Source: an uncultured Lachnospiraceae bacterium (GTDB taxonomy: Bacteria > Bacillota > Clostridia > Lachnospirales > Lachnospiraceae). From it: a DNA stretch of 53,314 nt. A model generated the notes under the pieces. The model saw only the letters and a list, made by a program, of their open reading frames with translations, was not told the origin of the DNA and made no database searches. Where the stretch lies: assembly GCA_948473115.1 (NCBI GenBank), contig CAOKWI010000024.1:1-53314 (forward strand), in the 5' to 3' direction. Of the stretch, positions 39,696-49,042 are shown piece by piece. A program made the position numbers and the translations under genes. The number at the start of each line of letters is the position of its first letter. Position 1 is the first letter of the stretch.

Positions 39696-41459
39696 ATGAA
39701 AAACTGGTTTGTACGGCTGAAGCTGAGCCGTCAGCTGGCCTTGGTCAGCTGTCTGTTCCTGCTGATTCCCATGCTCCTGTTGTGGTATACGATCCTGCGG
39801 GAGCAGCATTCCTCCGCCATTCTGTCCCGGGTTCGGGAGGCCCAGGGCCGCTGTGCCCAGGCGCAGACCCAGGTGCAGCGGGTGGCGGAGCTCTGCAATA
39901 TGTCCACCCAGGTGTACCTGAATACGCCGGCGCTGATAGAGCATCTGTCCCTGTTGAAGCAGGGGCAGGAGCCAGAAGCCGCACAGCTGCTGGCCTTTTA
40001 CCGGACCACCATCGCCAGCCTGGAGAAAATCACCCTGAGCAATCCGGATCTCTATCAGATCCGGGTGTATGCCGAGGCGGAGGATATCAGCGAGATGGTG
40101 CCGATCTTATACAGCCGCCAGCGGATGGAGAGTCTGCCCTGGGCTGCGGGAACGCCGGATTCCGGCTCCTGGCAGATGGATTTTGACGACAGGCTTTTTG
40201 CGGGCAGTCCGGTCACGCCCCATGTCATGAGTCTGGTGACAGTCATTACAGCCCCGGCGCAGGGGCGTCTGGGGATGCTGGAGGTGGCGGTTCGCATGGA
40301 CCAGGTGCTGCCGGAGCTGTTTGAGGCAGACGCCGGAGGGTGGACGGTACTGGTGGACGGGGACGGTGCGCTTCTGGCGGGGGAGGCTCCGGTCAGCGGG
40401 GCGGAGCTGGCGGAACTGTCCTGTGTGGAGGACGGGGCGCAGTATACCCTGTCCGGGGAAAAGGTACTGGTCACCAGGATTCCGCTCAGGGAGCTGGACT
40501 GCTTTTATCTGCAGGTCACCAGCCTGTCCGGCATCTATCATACCTTCCGGTTACAGTTTGTGTATCTGCTGGCGGTGTTTCTGACGGCCTTCGGGGGGAT
40601 GATCTGGGCGGTATCCGTACTCACCAGGCGGATTCTGCGGGGCTTTTACGGCACCTTTGACGGTCTGCGGGCTTTCGCGGAGGGCGATGTGAATGCCCGT
40701 GTGGAGACCGGGGGACAGGGAGAGGTGGCGGACTTTGCCAGGGAAGCGGGAGGGCTGCTGGATCAGATCCGGCAGCTGATGCGGGACAATCTGGAGCGGG
40801 AGACGCAGGTGCAGCGCTCCGAGCTGCGGGCTCTGCAAAATCAGATCAACGCCCATTTCATTTATAATGTGCTGGAGGCCATCAAGATGATGGCGGAGAT
40901 CGATGAGGAATACGAGATCGCCGATGCGGTGACGACCCTGGGCAAGCTGCTGCGCTACAGTATGAAGCTGGAGGGCGGCAGCGTGCTTCTGGAGCAGGAG
41001 CTGGAATATGTCAGGAATTATGTGACGCTGATGAACCTGCGCTATGACTATGAGATTCGGCTGGAGCTGGACATTCCGCCGGAGCTGACAGACCAGGAGA
41101 TTCCCAAGATCAGTCTCCAGCCCATTGTGGAAAACGCGGTGGTGCATGGCGCGGCCATGGTGGCAGCCGACAGCGTCATCACCCTGAGCGGCGAGGTGGA
41201 TCAGGAGGGCGGACGTTTCACCATCCGCATCGCGGATCAGGGGGCGGGTATGGACGAGGGCGTTCTGGAGAGGCTCCGCCGCCAGATTTCCGGGGAGGAG
41301 CCTGCCCGTTCCTCCTCCGGCAACGGGATCGGTCTGAAAAATGTCCATGACCGCATCCGGATGTCCTTTGGGGAAGAGTATGGTCTGCATATATCTTCCA
41401 GGCCGGAGCGGGGGACCACGGTGCTGGTGACGCTGCCCTATCATAGGGAGTCCGGCTGA
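39696..41459 (+). CDS. YesM/LytS-type sensor histidine kinase
   Basis: 587 residues from ATG 39696 (GGAGGAG). Two membrane helices (~15-35 and ~285-310) enclose a ~250-residue extracellular sensor. HAMP follows (FAEGDVNARVETGGQGEVADFA), then the His_kinase domain with phospho-His in LQNQINAHFIYNVLEAIKMM and an HATPase end (IVENAVVHGA, DQGAGMDEGVLE, NGIGLKNVHDRIRMSFG). It is co-transcribed with the orphan binding protein and with the response regulator at 41515. Confidence 0.93.
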   Translation: MKNWFVRLKLSRQLALVSCLFLLIPMLLLWYTILREQHSSAILSRVREAQGRCAQAQTQVQRVAELCNMSTQVYLNTPALIEHLSLLKQGQEPEAAQLLAFYRTTIASLEKITLSNPDLYQIRVYAEAEDISEMVPILYSRQRMESLPWAAGTPDSGSWQMDFDDRLFAGSPVTPHVMSLVTVITAPAQGRLGMLEVAVRMDQVLPELFEADAGGWTVLVDGDGALLAGEAPVSGAELAELSCVEDGAQYTLSGEKVLVTRIPLRELDCFYLQVTSLSGIYHTFRLQFVYLLAVFLTAFGGMIWAVSVLTRRILRGFYGTFDGLRAFAEGDVNARVETGGQGEVADFAREAGGLLDQIRQLMRDNLERETQVQRSELRALQNQINAHFIYNVLEAIKMMAEIDEEYEIADAVTTLGKLLRYSMKLEGGSVLLEQELEYVRNYVTLMNLRYDYEIRLELDIPPELTDQEIPKISLQPIVENAVVHGAAMVAADSVITLSGEVDQEGGRFTIRIADQGAGMDEGVLERLRRQISGEEPARSSSGNGIGLKNVHDRIRMSFGEEYGLHISSRPERGTTVLVTLPYHRESG

Positions 41460-41512
41460 GAAATGGCAAGAGAAAATCTAAAACAGTCTCGGAACTGGAA
41501 TAGGAGGAAGCA
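41446..41512 (+). repeat. Leader repeat, copy 2
   Basis: See copy at 38030-38096. Here the repeat spans the kinase stop codon and the ribosome-binding region of the response regulator. Confidence 0.65.
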
Positions 41513-41514
41513 GG

Positions 41515-42954
41515 ATGAAAACAATTTTGATTGCAGAGGATGAGAAATATATCCGCAGGGGCCTGAAAACAATGGTACAGCGTTCCTCCGTTCCGGTGGA
41601 AACCATCCTGGAGGCCAGGGATGGGGAGGAGGCGCTGGCCATGCTGGAGCGAAACGAGGTGGATCTGCTGATCACGGACATCCGGATGCCTAAAATGGAC
41701 GGTATTGAGCTGGTTTCCCGGCTGGAGAACCGGGAACGCCGTCCCATGGTCCTGGTGATCAGCGGCTATGACGACTTTTCCTATGCGGTGGAGATGTTGA
41801 GAAAGGGCGTGTCCGACTATCTGCTTAAGCCGGTGGAGCGGGAGAAGCTGTACGGCGCGCTGGAAAAGCTGGAGGAGCAGTACCGGCGCGGGCAGGCCGC
41901 CCAGGCGGATCAAAGCCGGCAGCTTTATCATGCCCTGCGCCATCTGATGCTGGAACAGGATCCCGGGAATGAGGAATGGCAAAAACAGGTGGAGCAGTAT
42001 GGAAATGCGTTTTTCCCCGGGCCTTATGTGGGCTTCTGCGCCGGGGAATGTATGGAAGCTCTGCCGGAATCCGTCCTGCGGCTTCACGGCCTGGGCAGGG
42101 TCATGCTGTATGTGGTTCCTGTGGAAGGAGCCGGACAGCTCTCCGGACTGCTGCCCCTGCCCGTGGGGCAGAGCGGTGTCAAGGAGGGGCTGGCTTCCCT
42201 GCATGTCTGTTACAGGGAAGCCTATGCCGCATGGCAGCGTTCTTTCTTCTCCGGGGTCCTCTGTGTATCGGCGGAGCCCTCCCGTTTCCGCCCCCTGCGT
42301 GTGGACGCGCGGCAGCTGACAGGGCTGGTGGGATTGTCCCAGGGACAGGAGGTTGTGCGGCTGCTGGAGGAGGAAGCGGACAGTGTGGCGGCGGGGGAAA
42401 CGGATCCGTCTTCTTTCGCGGGGCTCTGCCGGGAATTTGTAGGTCAGCTTTGCGAATCCTATCGAAATCAGATGGAGGCGGGGGGCGGCCCGGAGCAGTT
42501 CGCCCATCTGTGGGAATTTGAAAACCGGAGCCGGTATCTGGCCTGCTTCGGTGTGTGGCTGGAGGAGTTCTGCAGCCGGACGGCCCGGGATTTTGCCGAT
42601 TATGAGAACAAGCAGAAGATCCGTCAGGCGGTGCAGTATGTAAAACAGCATTTCCGGGAACCGCTCAGCATGACCATGGTCAGCAATCACGTCTCCATGA
42701 ATTATTCCCTGTTCAGCCTTCTGTTCAAGCAGTATACCGGGGGAAATTTTGTCAGTTATCTCCAGGAGCTGCGGCTTGAGGAGGCAAAGCGCCTTCTGGA
42801 GACCACGGACTGGCGGGTCAACGAGATCTGCCGCAGGTGCGGGTTCTCGGATGACAAGCATTTTCTTAAAGTATTCAAGGCTGCCGTGGGCTTTTCCCCC
42901 ACGGAATACCGCAAATCTAAGCTGCTGCTGTCCCAGGACCGGGATACGCAGTGA
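41515..42954 (+). CDS. YesN-type response regulator with AraC output domain
   Basis: 479 residues from ATG 41515 (AGGAGGAAG). N-terminal receiver (LIAEDEKYIRRGLK, phospho-Asp in DLLITDIRMPKMDG, SDYLLKPVEREKL), a ~230-residue middle region, and an AraC double HTH at the end (KQHFREPLSMTMVSNHVSMNYSLFSLLFKQYTGGNF and CRRCGFSDDKHFLKVFKAAVGFSPTEYR). It should activate the importer and phosphorylase promoters carrying the shared leader motif. Confidence 0.94.
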   Translation: MKTILIAEDEKYIRRGLKTMVQRSSVPVETILEARDGEEALAMLERNEVDLLITDIRMPKMDGIELVSRLENRERRPMVLVISGYDDFSYAVEMLRKGVSDYLLKPVEREKLYGALEKLEEQYRRGQAAQADQSRQLYHALRHLMLEQDPGNEEWQKQVEQYGNAFFPGPYVGFCAGECMEALPESVLRLHGLGRVMLYVVPVEGAGQLSGLLPLPVGQSGVKEGLASLHVCYREAYAAWQRSFFSGVLCVSAEPSRFRPLRVDARQLTGLVGLSQGQEVVRLLEEEADSVAAGETDPSSFAGLCREFVGQLCESYRNQMEAGGGPEQFAHLWEFENRSRYLACFGVWLEEFCSRTARDFADYENKQKIRQAVQYVKQHFREPLSMTMVSNHVSMNYSLFSLLFKQYTGGNFVSYLQELRLEEAKRLLETTDWRVNEICRRCGFSDDKHFLKVFKAAVGFSPTEYRKSKLLLSQDRDTQ

Positions 42955-42992
42955 TCTTCCAGTCAGTGCACCAGAGCCTTTTTCATACGCGT

Positions 42993-43036
42993 CCTGTTCT
43001 GAAAAAAGACACCTGAATAAAATATGCCCGCTTTTC
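42993..43036 (+). promoter_or_regulatory. Shared leader motif, copy 2 (before GH94)
   Basis: CCTGTTCTGAAAAAAGACAC and ATAAAATATGCCC match copy 1 at 34380-34430, at a similar distance from the start codon (about 60-70 bases). Confidence 0.6.
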
Positions 43037-43092
43037 CTGACCGATGCTTTTCTGTAAAATGAGAGCAGTAAATCAGGAAAGGCGGCGGAAAT

Positions 43093-45936
43093 ATGCAGCA
43101 AATTGAATATAGGGATGAGCAGGGCGGCTTTGTCCTGCGGAATGCGCAGCGGTATCAGAATCTTTATTTCCCGCTGGTCAACGAGGGAGGCATGATTTCC
43201 AGTGTGACGCCCCTGCTGGCAGGGGATTGTAAAAGCGGCCAGGACACGTTCCTGCTGTCTCCCGCCAGCGAGGAGAGTCTGCGCTCCGGGCGGGAAAGCA
43301 GGAATTTCTGGGTCTGCACGGAAGGGGCCGATCCCTGGTCCGTCACCGGCCAGAGCGCTGTCCAGCAGGCGGCGCGTTTTGGGACGGAGGCTGAGGAGAC
43401 AGTTCTTACCGCGGGTCTTCTCTGGCAGCGGGTCACACGGAAAAACCGGCAGGGGAATCTTAGGGCCTCCGTCCTCAGCTTTGTTCCCGCAGGGCAGGAG
43501 AAGATAGAGGTCATGCAGGTCACACTGGTCAATCTGGGGAACGACCCTGTGGAAATGACGCCTGTGGCGGCGATTCCGCTCTATGGGCGGTCTGCCGACA
43601 ATATCCGGGATCACCGTCATGTCACCAGTCTGCTTCACAGGGTGGAACTGCGCCGCCATGGGGTGGATCTGACGCCCACCCTGACCTTTGACGAGCGGGG
43701 GCATCAGCCGGGACAGGTGACCTATCGGGTGTGGGGCGGGGACGAGACCGGTGCGCCGCCCCAGGGATTTCTTTCCCTGGCCAGGGACTTTGTGGGGGAG
43801 GGCAGCTGGGACTGGCCGGAGGCGGTGGTTCGCCCCGATCCCCGGACGTGGCTCCATGCCGGACAGAACACCCAGGGGGGAGAAGCGGTGGCGGCGCTGT
43901 TTTTTCCGAGTGTTGTCCTCCTGCCGGGAGAGAGCCGCCGGTATCAGGTTATCCTGGCCATTGACGACAGTCCCGCAGCCTGTCTGACGCCGGACGGGGT
44001 GGACGCCGCTTTCGAGAGAACGAAGAAGTGGTGGCATTCCCTGTCCGGGCAGGCCTTCCGCACAGCAGACCAAAGGTTTGACGCATGGATGCGCTGGGTG
44101 GCGGTTCAGCCGGTTCTGCGGCGGATCTGCGGATGCAGCTTTCTTCCCCATCACGACTATGGCCGGGGAGGCCGGGGATGGCGGGATCTGTGGCAGGACA
44201 GCCTGGCCCTGCTGCTCTCAAGGCCGGGGGACGTGCGTGAGGATCTGCTCAGCTATTTCGCGGGAGTGCGGACCGATGGAACCAACGCCACGATCATCGG
44301 CGCCGTGCCGGGAGAGTTTAAGGCGGATCGGAACAACATTCCACGGGTCTGGATGGATCACGGCTTCTGGCCGCTGCTGACGGTGTCCCTTTACCTGGAG
44401 GAGACGGGCGACGACGGTTTTCTTCTGGAGGAAGAGCCTTATTTTTCCGATGCGTTTCCCTGGCGGGGGCAGTGGCAGAGGGAAATGCGGCCGGAGACTT
44501 CCCCCCTGGGTACGGTTCTGGAGCATCTGCTGGTGCAGGTGGTCACCGCCTTTTACGATGTGGGGGAGCACGGCCATATGCGCCTGCGGGGCGCGGACTG
44601 GAACGACGGCCTTGATATGGCGGTTCAGCGGGGGGAAAGCGTTGCGTTTACTGCGGCCTACGCCTATGGCCTTGAGCTTCTGGCCCGGATGACAGAGAGA
44701 CTGGCGGAGAAGGGAACGGATTCTCTTGCCTTGAGCGGGGCTTTGGCAAAGCTTTTAAACGGCGCGGCTGCCCGGTGGGGAAATCAGGCCGCCATGCAGG
44801 GCGCGCTGCTGGATTATTGTGCCGGGGCGGATCGGGACTGGCATCCGGAGAGCATGACGGCAGTGACTCTTACGGACAGGCTTCGGGCAATGGCCCGGTG
44901 GCTGCGGGAGCATATCGCCGCCACGGAATGGACGGGAGACGGCGTAAGGCTGCACTGGTACAACAGCTACTATGACAATTCAGGCAGACAGGCGGAGGGC
45001 CTGCGGGGCGAGAATGTGCGCATGATGCTCACGGGACAGGTGTTTACCATCTTGTCCGGCGCTGCCGGCCACAGCCAGGTACAGGAGATTGTCCGGGCCG
45101 CGGACTGGTATCTGTTCCATCCCCAGCGGGGCGGGTACTGCCTGAACTCTGACTTCGGGGAGGTCAAGCTGGACATGGGGCGGATGTTTGGCTTCGCGTA
45201 CGGGCATAAGGAAAACGGAGCCGTATTCAGCCATATGGCGGTAATGTACGCCTATGCGCTCTACGCCCGGGGGTTTGTCCCGGAGGGATGGAGGGTTCTC
45301 AGACAGTTGTACCGGCAGAGCGATGATTTTGCGCACAGCGAGATCCTGCCCGGTATCCCGGAATACTTTGATATCCGGGGGAGAGGGATGTATCCCTACC
45401 TCACCGGCGCCGGCAGCTGGCTGTTGCTTACCCTGCAGACAGAAGTCTTTGGCGTCCGCGGCAGCGGCGGGGATCTTCTCCTGGAGCCGAAGCTTGCGGC
45501 GGAGCAGTTTGACGCCCGGGGATGCGCGGAAATCCGCTGTACAGCAGCCGGACGAAGGCTTTGCGTGCGGTATGAGAATCAGGGCGGACTGGAATATGGA
45601 AAATACCGCCTGGGCATGGTCACCTGCGGACAGAAGCAATGGGCGGGGGACGGCGGGCGTATCGTGATTCCCGTCGGGGAGCTTCCGGCGTCCGAGGCGG
45701 CGCTGGAATTGACGGTAACGTTGATTGCGGCGGAAAAGTCCGGTCAGGACGGAGCGGACGGTCAGGGCGAACAGGAAGGAATAATCAGCCGGGACGGAAC
45801 GGACGGTCAGGACGGAATAAACAGCCGGAATAGAACGGTCGGTCAGGACGGAATAAACAGCCGGGACAGAACGGTCGGTCAGGACAGAATAAACGATCAG
45901 AGTGGAACGGAAACAGGAGGGAAACAGGATGTTTGA
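43093..45936 (+). CDS. GH94-type inverting glycoside phosphorylase
   Basis: 947 residues from ATG 43093 (ribosome site GGCGGCGG, atypical). N-terminal beta-sandwich, then the (alpha/alpha)6 barrel: FLPHHDYGRGGRGWRDLWQDSLALL, TDGTNATIIG, WMDHGFWPLLTVSLYLEETGD, and the catalytic general-acid Asp in MRLRGADWNDGLDMA. GH94 enzymes phosphorolyse beta-glucosides (cellobiose, laminaribiose, beta-1,2-oligoglucan) to glucose 1-phosphate. Size exceeds the ~810-residue cellobiose phosphorylases and is nearer laminaribiose or beta-1,2-oligoglucan phosphorylases. The last ~65 residues are a low-complexity Gly/Asp/Arg/Asn repeat tail. It overlaps the next gene by 8 bases. Confidence 0.87.
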   Translation: MQQIEYRDEQGGFVLRNAQRYQNLYFPLVNEGGMISSVTPLLAGDCKSGQDTFLLSPASEESLRSGRESRNFWVCTEGADPWSVTGQSAVQQAARFGTEAEETVLTAGLLWQRVTRKNRQGNLRASVLSFVPAGQEKIEVMQVTLVNLGNDPVEMTPVAAIPLYGRSADNIRDHRHVTSLLHRVELRRHGVDLTPTLTFDERGHQPGQVTYRVWGGDETGAPPQGFLSLARDFVGEGSWDWPEAVVRPDPRTWLHAGQNTQGGEAVAALFFPSVVLLPGESRRYQVILAIDDSPAACLTPDGVDAAFERTKKWWHSLSGQAFRTADQRFDAWMRWVAVQPVLRRICGCSFLPHHDYGRGGRGWRDLWQDSLALLLSRPGDVREDLLSYFAGVRTDGTNATIIGAVPGEFKADRNNIPRVWMDHGFWPLLTVSLYLEETGDDGFLLEEEPYFSDAFPWRGQWQREMRPETSPLGTVLEHLLVQVVTAFYDVGEHGHMRLRGADWNDGLDMAVQRGESVAFTAAYAYGLELLARMTERLAEKGTDSLALSGALAKLLNGAAARWGNQAAMQGALLDYCAGADRDWHPESMTAVTLTDRLRAMARWLREHIAATEWTGDGVRLHWYNSYYDNSGRQAEGLRGENVRMMLTGQVFTILSGAAGHSQVQEIVRAADWYLFHPQRGGYCLNSDFGEVKLDMGRMFGFAYGHKENGAVFSHMAVMYAYALYARGFVPEGWRVLRQLYRQSDDFAHSEILPGIPEYFDIRGRGMYPYLTGAGSWLLLTLQTEVFGVRGSGGDLLLEPKLAAEQFDARGCAEIRCTAAGRRLCVRYENQGGLEYGKYRLGMVTCGQKQWAGDGGRIVIPVGELPASEAALELTVTLIAAEKSGQDGADGQGEQEGIISRDGTDGQDGINSRNRTVGQDGINSRDRTVGQDRINDQSGTETGGKQDV
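45763..45912 (+). repeat. 36-bp tandem repeats at the 3' end of the GH94 gene
   Basis: Near-identical 36-bp units at 45805-45840, 45841-45876 and (partial) 45877-45912, with a degenerate 42-bp unit before them. They encode GQDGINSR-type motifs. Expansion by slippage at a gene end; the last unit contains the ribosome site region of the next gene. Confidence 0.8.
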
Positions 45937-48900
45937 TGAAACAGGACGCTATCTTATTTGTAACTATCAGCTGAAACCGCCGTTTTCCAGCTTTCTCCCC
46001 GGTATTGCGGGTCCCACGGGGATACCGGCATGGTGCTACTACAATAACCGGGGGCAGGCGGTGTGCTCCTTTGGCGGTCAGGATAAGGATCATGCCATCA
46101 TGGAATTTTCCCCTGCCCGGGAGAGCTACCGGAATGTGGGCAGGACGGGTTTCCGAACCTTCTGCAGGATAAACGGCAGCTATCGGGAGCTGTTTACGGA
46201 GAACTGCGATATGCATATCGGCAGCAGTGAACTGGAGATTACCTGCTCCGTGGACGGGCTGGAGGCTTCCGCGGTCTATTTCGGGCTGCCGGGGGAGCGC
46301 GTGGCGGCTCTGGTCAGGATCCTTTCTGTCAAAAACAGGGGCAGGGAGGCGGTGGAGCTGGAACTGCTGGACGGTATGCCGGAGCTGGTTCCCTATGGCG
46401 TGGACAATCAAAGCCTGATGGAAATGAATAATCTGGCCCAGGCATGGATGCGGGTGGAGGATGTGGATCAGGAGATCGTCTGCTTCCGGGTCCGGGCATC
46501 CATGGAGGATACCGCCCGGGTTACCCGGGTGGAGGGCTGCAATTTCTGTCTGGCCCGGGACGAGGCAGGGGCGTCCCTGCACCCCCTGGTACAGCCGGAG
46601 CTGGTCTTTGGACAGGATACCTCCCTGGCCCTGCCGGAGGTCTTCTGCCGTACCCCGCTGAAAAGAATGTGCGCGGCCAGACAGAGGACGGACAATCGGT
46701 TTCCCTGCTGTTTCCTTCCCAAAGAGGCGGTTTTGCAGCCGGGGGAGGAAATCAGGCTGTTCTGTCTCTACGGTCAGGCGGAGGACAAGGAACGTCCCGC
46801 CGCCCTTGCCCGGAAGATTTCAGGGGGAGACTGGTTTGAGGGAAAAAGGCGGGAGGCTGCCGCGCTGACGGACGGTCTGTGCGCCCCGGTCGCCTGCCGG
46901 ACGGCCGATCCGGTCTTTGACGCCTACTGCCGCCAGACCTATCTGGACAATGTCCTGCGGGGCGGCGTCCCGGTCTTTTTCAGAAGCGGGGAAAGAGCCG
47001 TTCCCTTTTATCTGTATTCCAGAAAGCACGGTGATCCGGAGCGGGAATATAACGCTTTTTCCCTGGGCGGGGAATATTTTGCCCAGGGAAACGGTAATTT
47101 CCGGGATGTCAACCAGAACAGGCGGTGCGATATCCTCTTCTCACCGGAGCTGGGGGATGAGAATATTCGGACGTTTTTTGACCTGATTCAGCCGGACGGG
47201 TATAATCCGCTGGTGCTGACTTACACTTCCTATACCCTCCCGGAGGAGGCTCTTTCGGGGATTCTGGAGCGGATTCCGCAGGCACGCCGGCAGGAGGGAG
47301 CCGCATTTTTCCGGAGGACTTTCACGCCGGGAAGGCTGGCTATGGCGGCACAGGACTGGGGAATGGCGGCGGAGGACGCCCTGGCGGTCACCGCGGCCGC
47401 CGTGTGCGCCGCTCACCGTGAACCCGGCGCGGAATTCAAGGAGGGCTACTGGTGCGATCACTGGACCTATAACCTGGATCTGATCGAGAGCTATCTGGCG
47501 ATATACCCTGAGCGGAAGGAGGAGCTTCTGTTTTCCCACAGGCAGTACCGGTGGTATGCTCCCCGGGCGCGGGTCAATCCCCGGCGGAAACGGTACTGTA
47601 TGACGGAAAACGGTTTACGCCAGTATCACGCCTTGGACGAAACGGCGGAGACGGAGAGCATGGGGCAATGGACGCGGTCCGGCGACGGGGAAGCCTGCAG
47701 TGTCCTGGCGGAAAAGCTGGTTCTTTTGTGCGCCATCAAGACGGCCACCCTGGACGCCGCCGGGATGGGCGTGGAGATGGAGGGCGGCAAGCCGGGATGG
47801 TATGACGCGCTGAACGGGCTGCCCGGGCTGCTGGGTTCTTCCATGGCGGAAAGCTGCGAGCTGGCCAGACTGTTGAATTTCACCCGCAGGGCGTTGACGG
47901 ACAGGGAGGGGAGCGTTGCACTGTATGCGGAGATCGGTGATCTGCTGCGGGCTGTGGACGAAATCCTGGGGACGGAGACGGACGCCTATGTCCGCTGGGA
48001 CAGAATGAACGCCGCCAGGGAATCCTACCGGAATGACACTGCCAGGGGTTTCTCCGGAGAGAGGAGGGACGCCTCCCGGGGCGTGCTGGCCGGGATGCTG
48101 GAGCGGATGGAGGACGCGGTGCTGGCCGGAATCCGCGCCGCCGTGGAGCTTGGCGGGGGAATCTGTCCCACCTATTTTACCTTTGAGGCCACGGAGGTCT
48201 CCGAGACGCCGGAAGGGTATCTGCCCCTGAAGCTGGTTCCCCGTCCGCTGCCTCTCTTCCTGGAGGGGCCTGTGCGCTGGCTGAAGCTGGATACGTCCCG
48301 GGAGGAGAAACAGATGCTTGCCGCCAGGGTGCGGGAAAGCGGCCTGTATGACAGGGAGCTGCACATGTACAAGGTGAACGAAAGCCTGGCGGAGGTCAGC
48401 TTTGAGGCGGGCCGGGCTACGGCCTTCACTCCCGGATGGCTGGAAAACGAGTCCGTCTGGCTCCATATGGAGTATAAGTATCTGTTGGAGCTGCTGAAAA
48501 GCGGTTTGTATGAACAGTTTGCGGAAGCCTTCCGGGATGCTGCGGTTCCTTTCCTGGATCCGGACAGGTATGGCCGCAGCCCGCTGGAGAATGTGTCCTT
48601 TCTCGCTTCCTCCGCCAATCCGGATCCGTCGGTGTGGGGCAGGGGATTTGTGGCGCGGCTGTCCGGTTCCACGGCAGAGTTTCTGCAGATATGGCAGCTT
48701 CTGTTCTTCGGCGCCCGGCCTTACCGCTGGGACGGACAATACCTGCGGCTGAGCCTTACCCCCTTTATCCCGGACTATCTGATGCCCCGGGACGGCGTTG
48801 TCAGGACTACATTTATGGGGAAGATCGCCGTAACCTATCACGCTTCCGGCCTTGCCGCCCTGATCCCGGGGGAGACCGAGCCTGTCCGCTGGGTACTGAC

Positions 48901-49042
48901 CGGCAGGGACAAAGCGCGGTGGAGCGTCGATGGCTCCAGCCTGCCCGAGCGGGAGACAAGGGCCGTCAGGAACGGGGAAATTGCAGCTATTGATATAGAA
49001 ATGGGAAGTGTGAGAAGAACTTCTAAAGACGTCCCATCATAG
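45929..49042 (+). CDS. Large GH94-related phosphorylase, probably GH161-like
   Basis: 1037 residues from ATG 45929 (AGGAGG). Beta-sandwich N-terminus (GIPAWCYYNNRGQAVCSFGGQDKDHAIMEF) and (alpha/alpha)6 barrel with EGYWCDHWTYNLDLIESYLAIYPE, the W-x-D-H-W motif of GH94/GH161 clan GH-Q proteins. Length fits GH161 beta-1,3-glucan phosphorylases (~1050-1150) better than classical GH94. Next to GH94 and GH30 genes and a sugar importer, it would shorten beta-glucans to glucose 1-phosphate. Family assignment is by motif and size, not alignment. The stop codon lies in the loop of a hairpin (49007-49075), so the last ~12 codons are part of that structure. Confidence 0.75.
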   Translation: MFDETGRYLICNYQLKPPFSSFLPGIAGPTGIPAWCYYNNRGQAVCSFGGQDKDHAIMEFSPARESYRNVGRTGFRTFCRINGSYRELFTENCDMHIGSSELEITCSVDGLEASAVYFGLPGERVAALVRILSVKNRGREAVELELLDGMPELVPYGVDNQSLMEMNNLAQAWMRVEDVDQEIVCFRVRASMEDTARVTRVEGCNFCLARDEAGASLHPLVQPELVFGQDTSLALPEVFCRTPLKRMCAARQRTDNRFPCCFLPKEAVLQPGEEIRLFCLYGQAEDKERPAALARKISGGDWFEGKRREAAALTDGLCAPVACRTADPVFDAYCRQTYLDNVLRGGVPVFFRSGERAVPFYLYSRKHGDPEREYNAFSLGGEYFAQGNGNFRDVNQNRRCDILFSPELGDENIRTFFDLIQPDGYNPLVLTYTSYTLPEEALSGILERIPQARRQEGAAFFRRTFTPGRLAMAAQDWGMAAEDALAVTAAAVCAAHREPGAEFKEGYWCDHWTYNLDLIESYLAIYPERKEELLFSHRQYRWYAPRARVNPRRKRYCMTENGLRQYHALDETAETESMGQWTRSGDGEACSVLAEKLVLLCAIKTATLDAAGMGVEMEGGKPGWYDALNGLPGLLGSSMAESCELARLLNFTRRALTDREGSVALYAEIGDLLRAVDEILGTETDAYVRWDRMNAARESYRNDTARGFSGERRDASRGVLAGMLERMEDAVLAGIRAAVELGGGICPTYFTFEATEVSETPEGYLPLKLVPRPLPLFLEGPVRWLKLDTSREEKQMLAARVRESGLYDRELHMYKVNESLAEVSFEAGRATAFTPGWLENESVWLHMEYKYLLELLKSGLYEQFAEAFRDAAVPFLDPDRYGRSPLENVSFLASSANPDPSVWGRGFVARLSGSTAEFLQIWQLLFFGARPYRWDGQYLRLSLTPFIPDYLMPRDGVVRTTFMGKIAVTYHASGLAALIPGETEPVRWVLTGRDKARWSVDGSSLPERETRAVRNGEIAAIDIEMGSVRRTSKDVPS

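Noticed and set aside
41218..44154. 978-codon minus-strand frame
   Set aside because: Antisense to kinase, regulator and GH94 genes; low-complexity Pro/Leu/Arg composition typical of GC-rich shadows.
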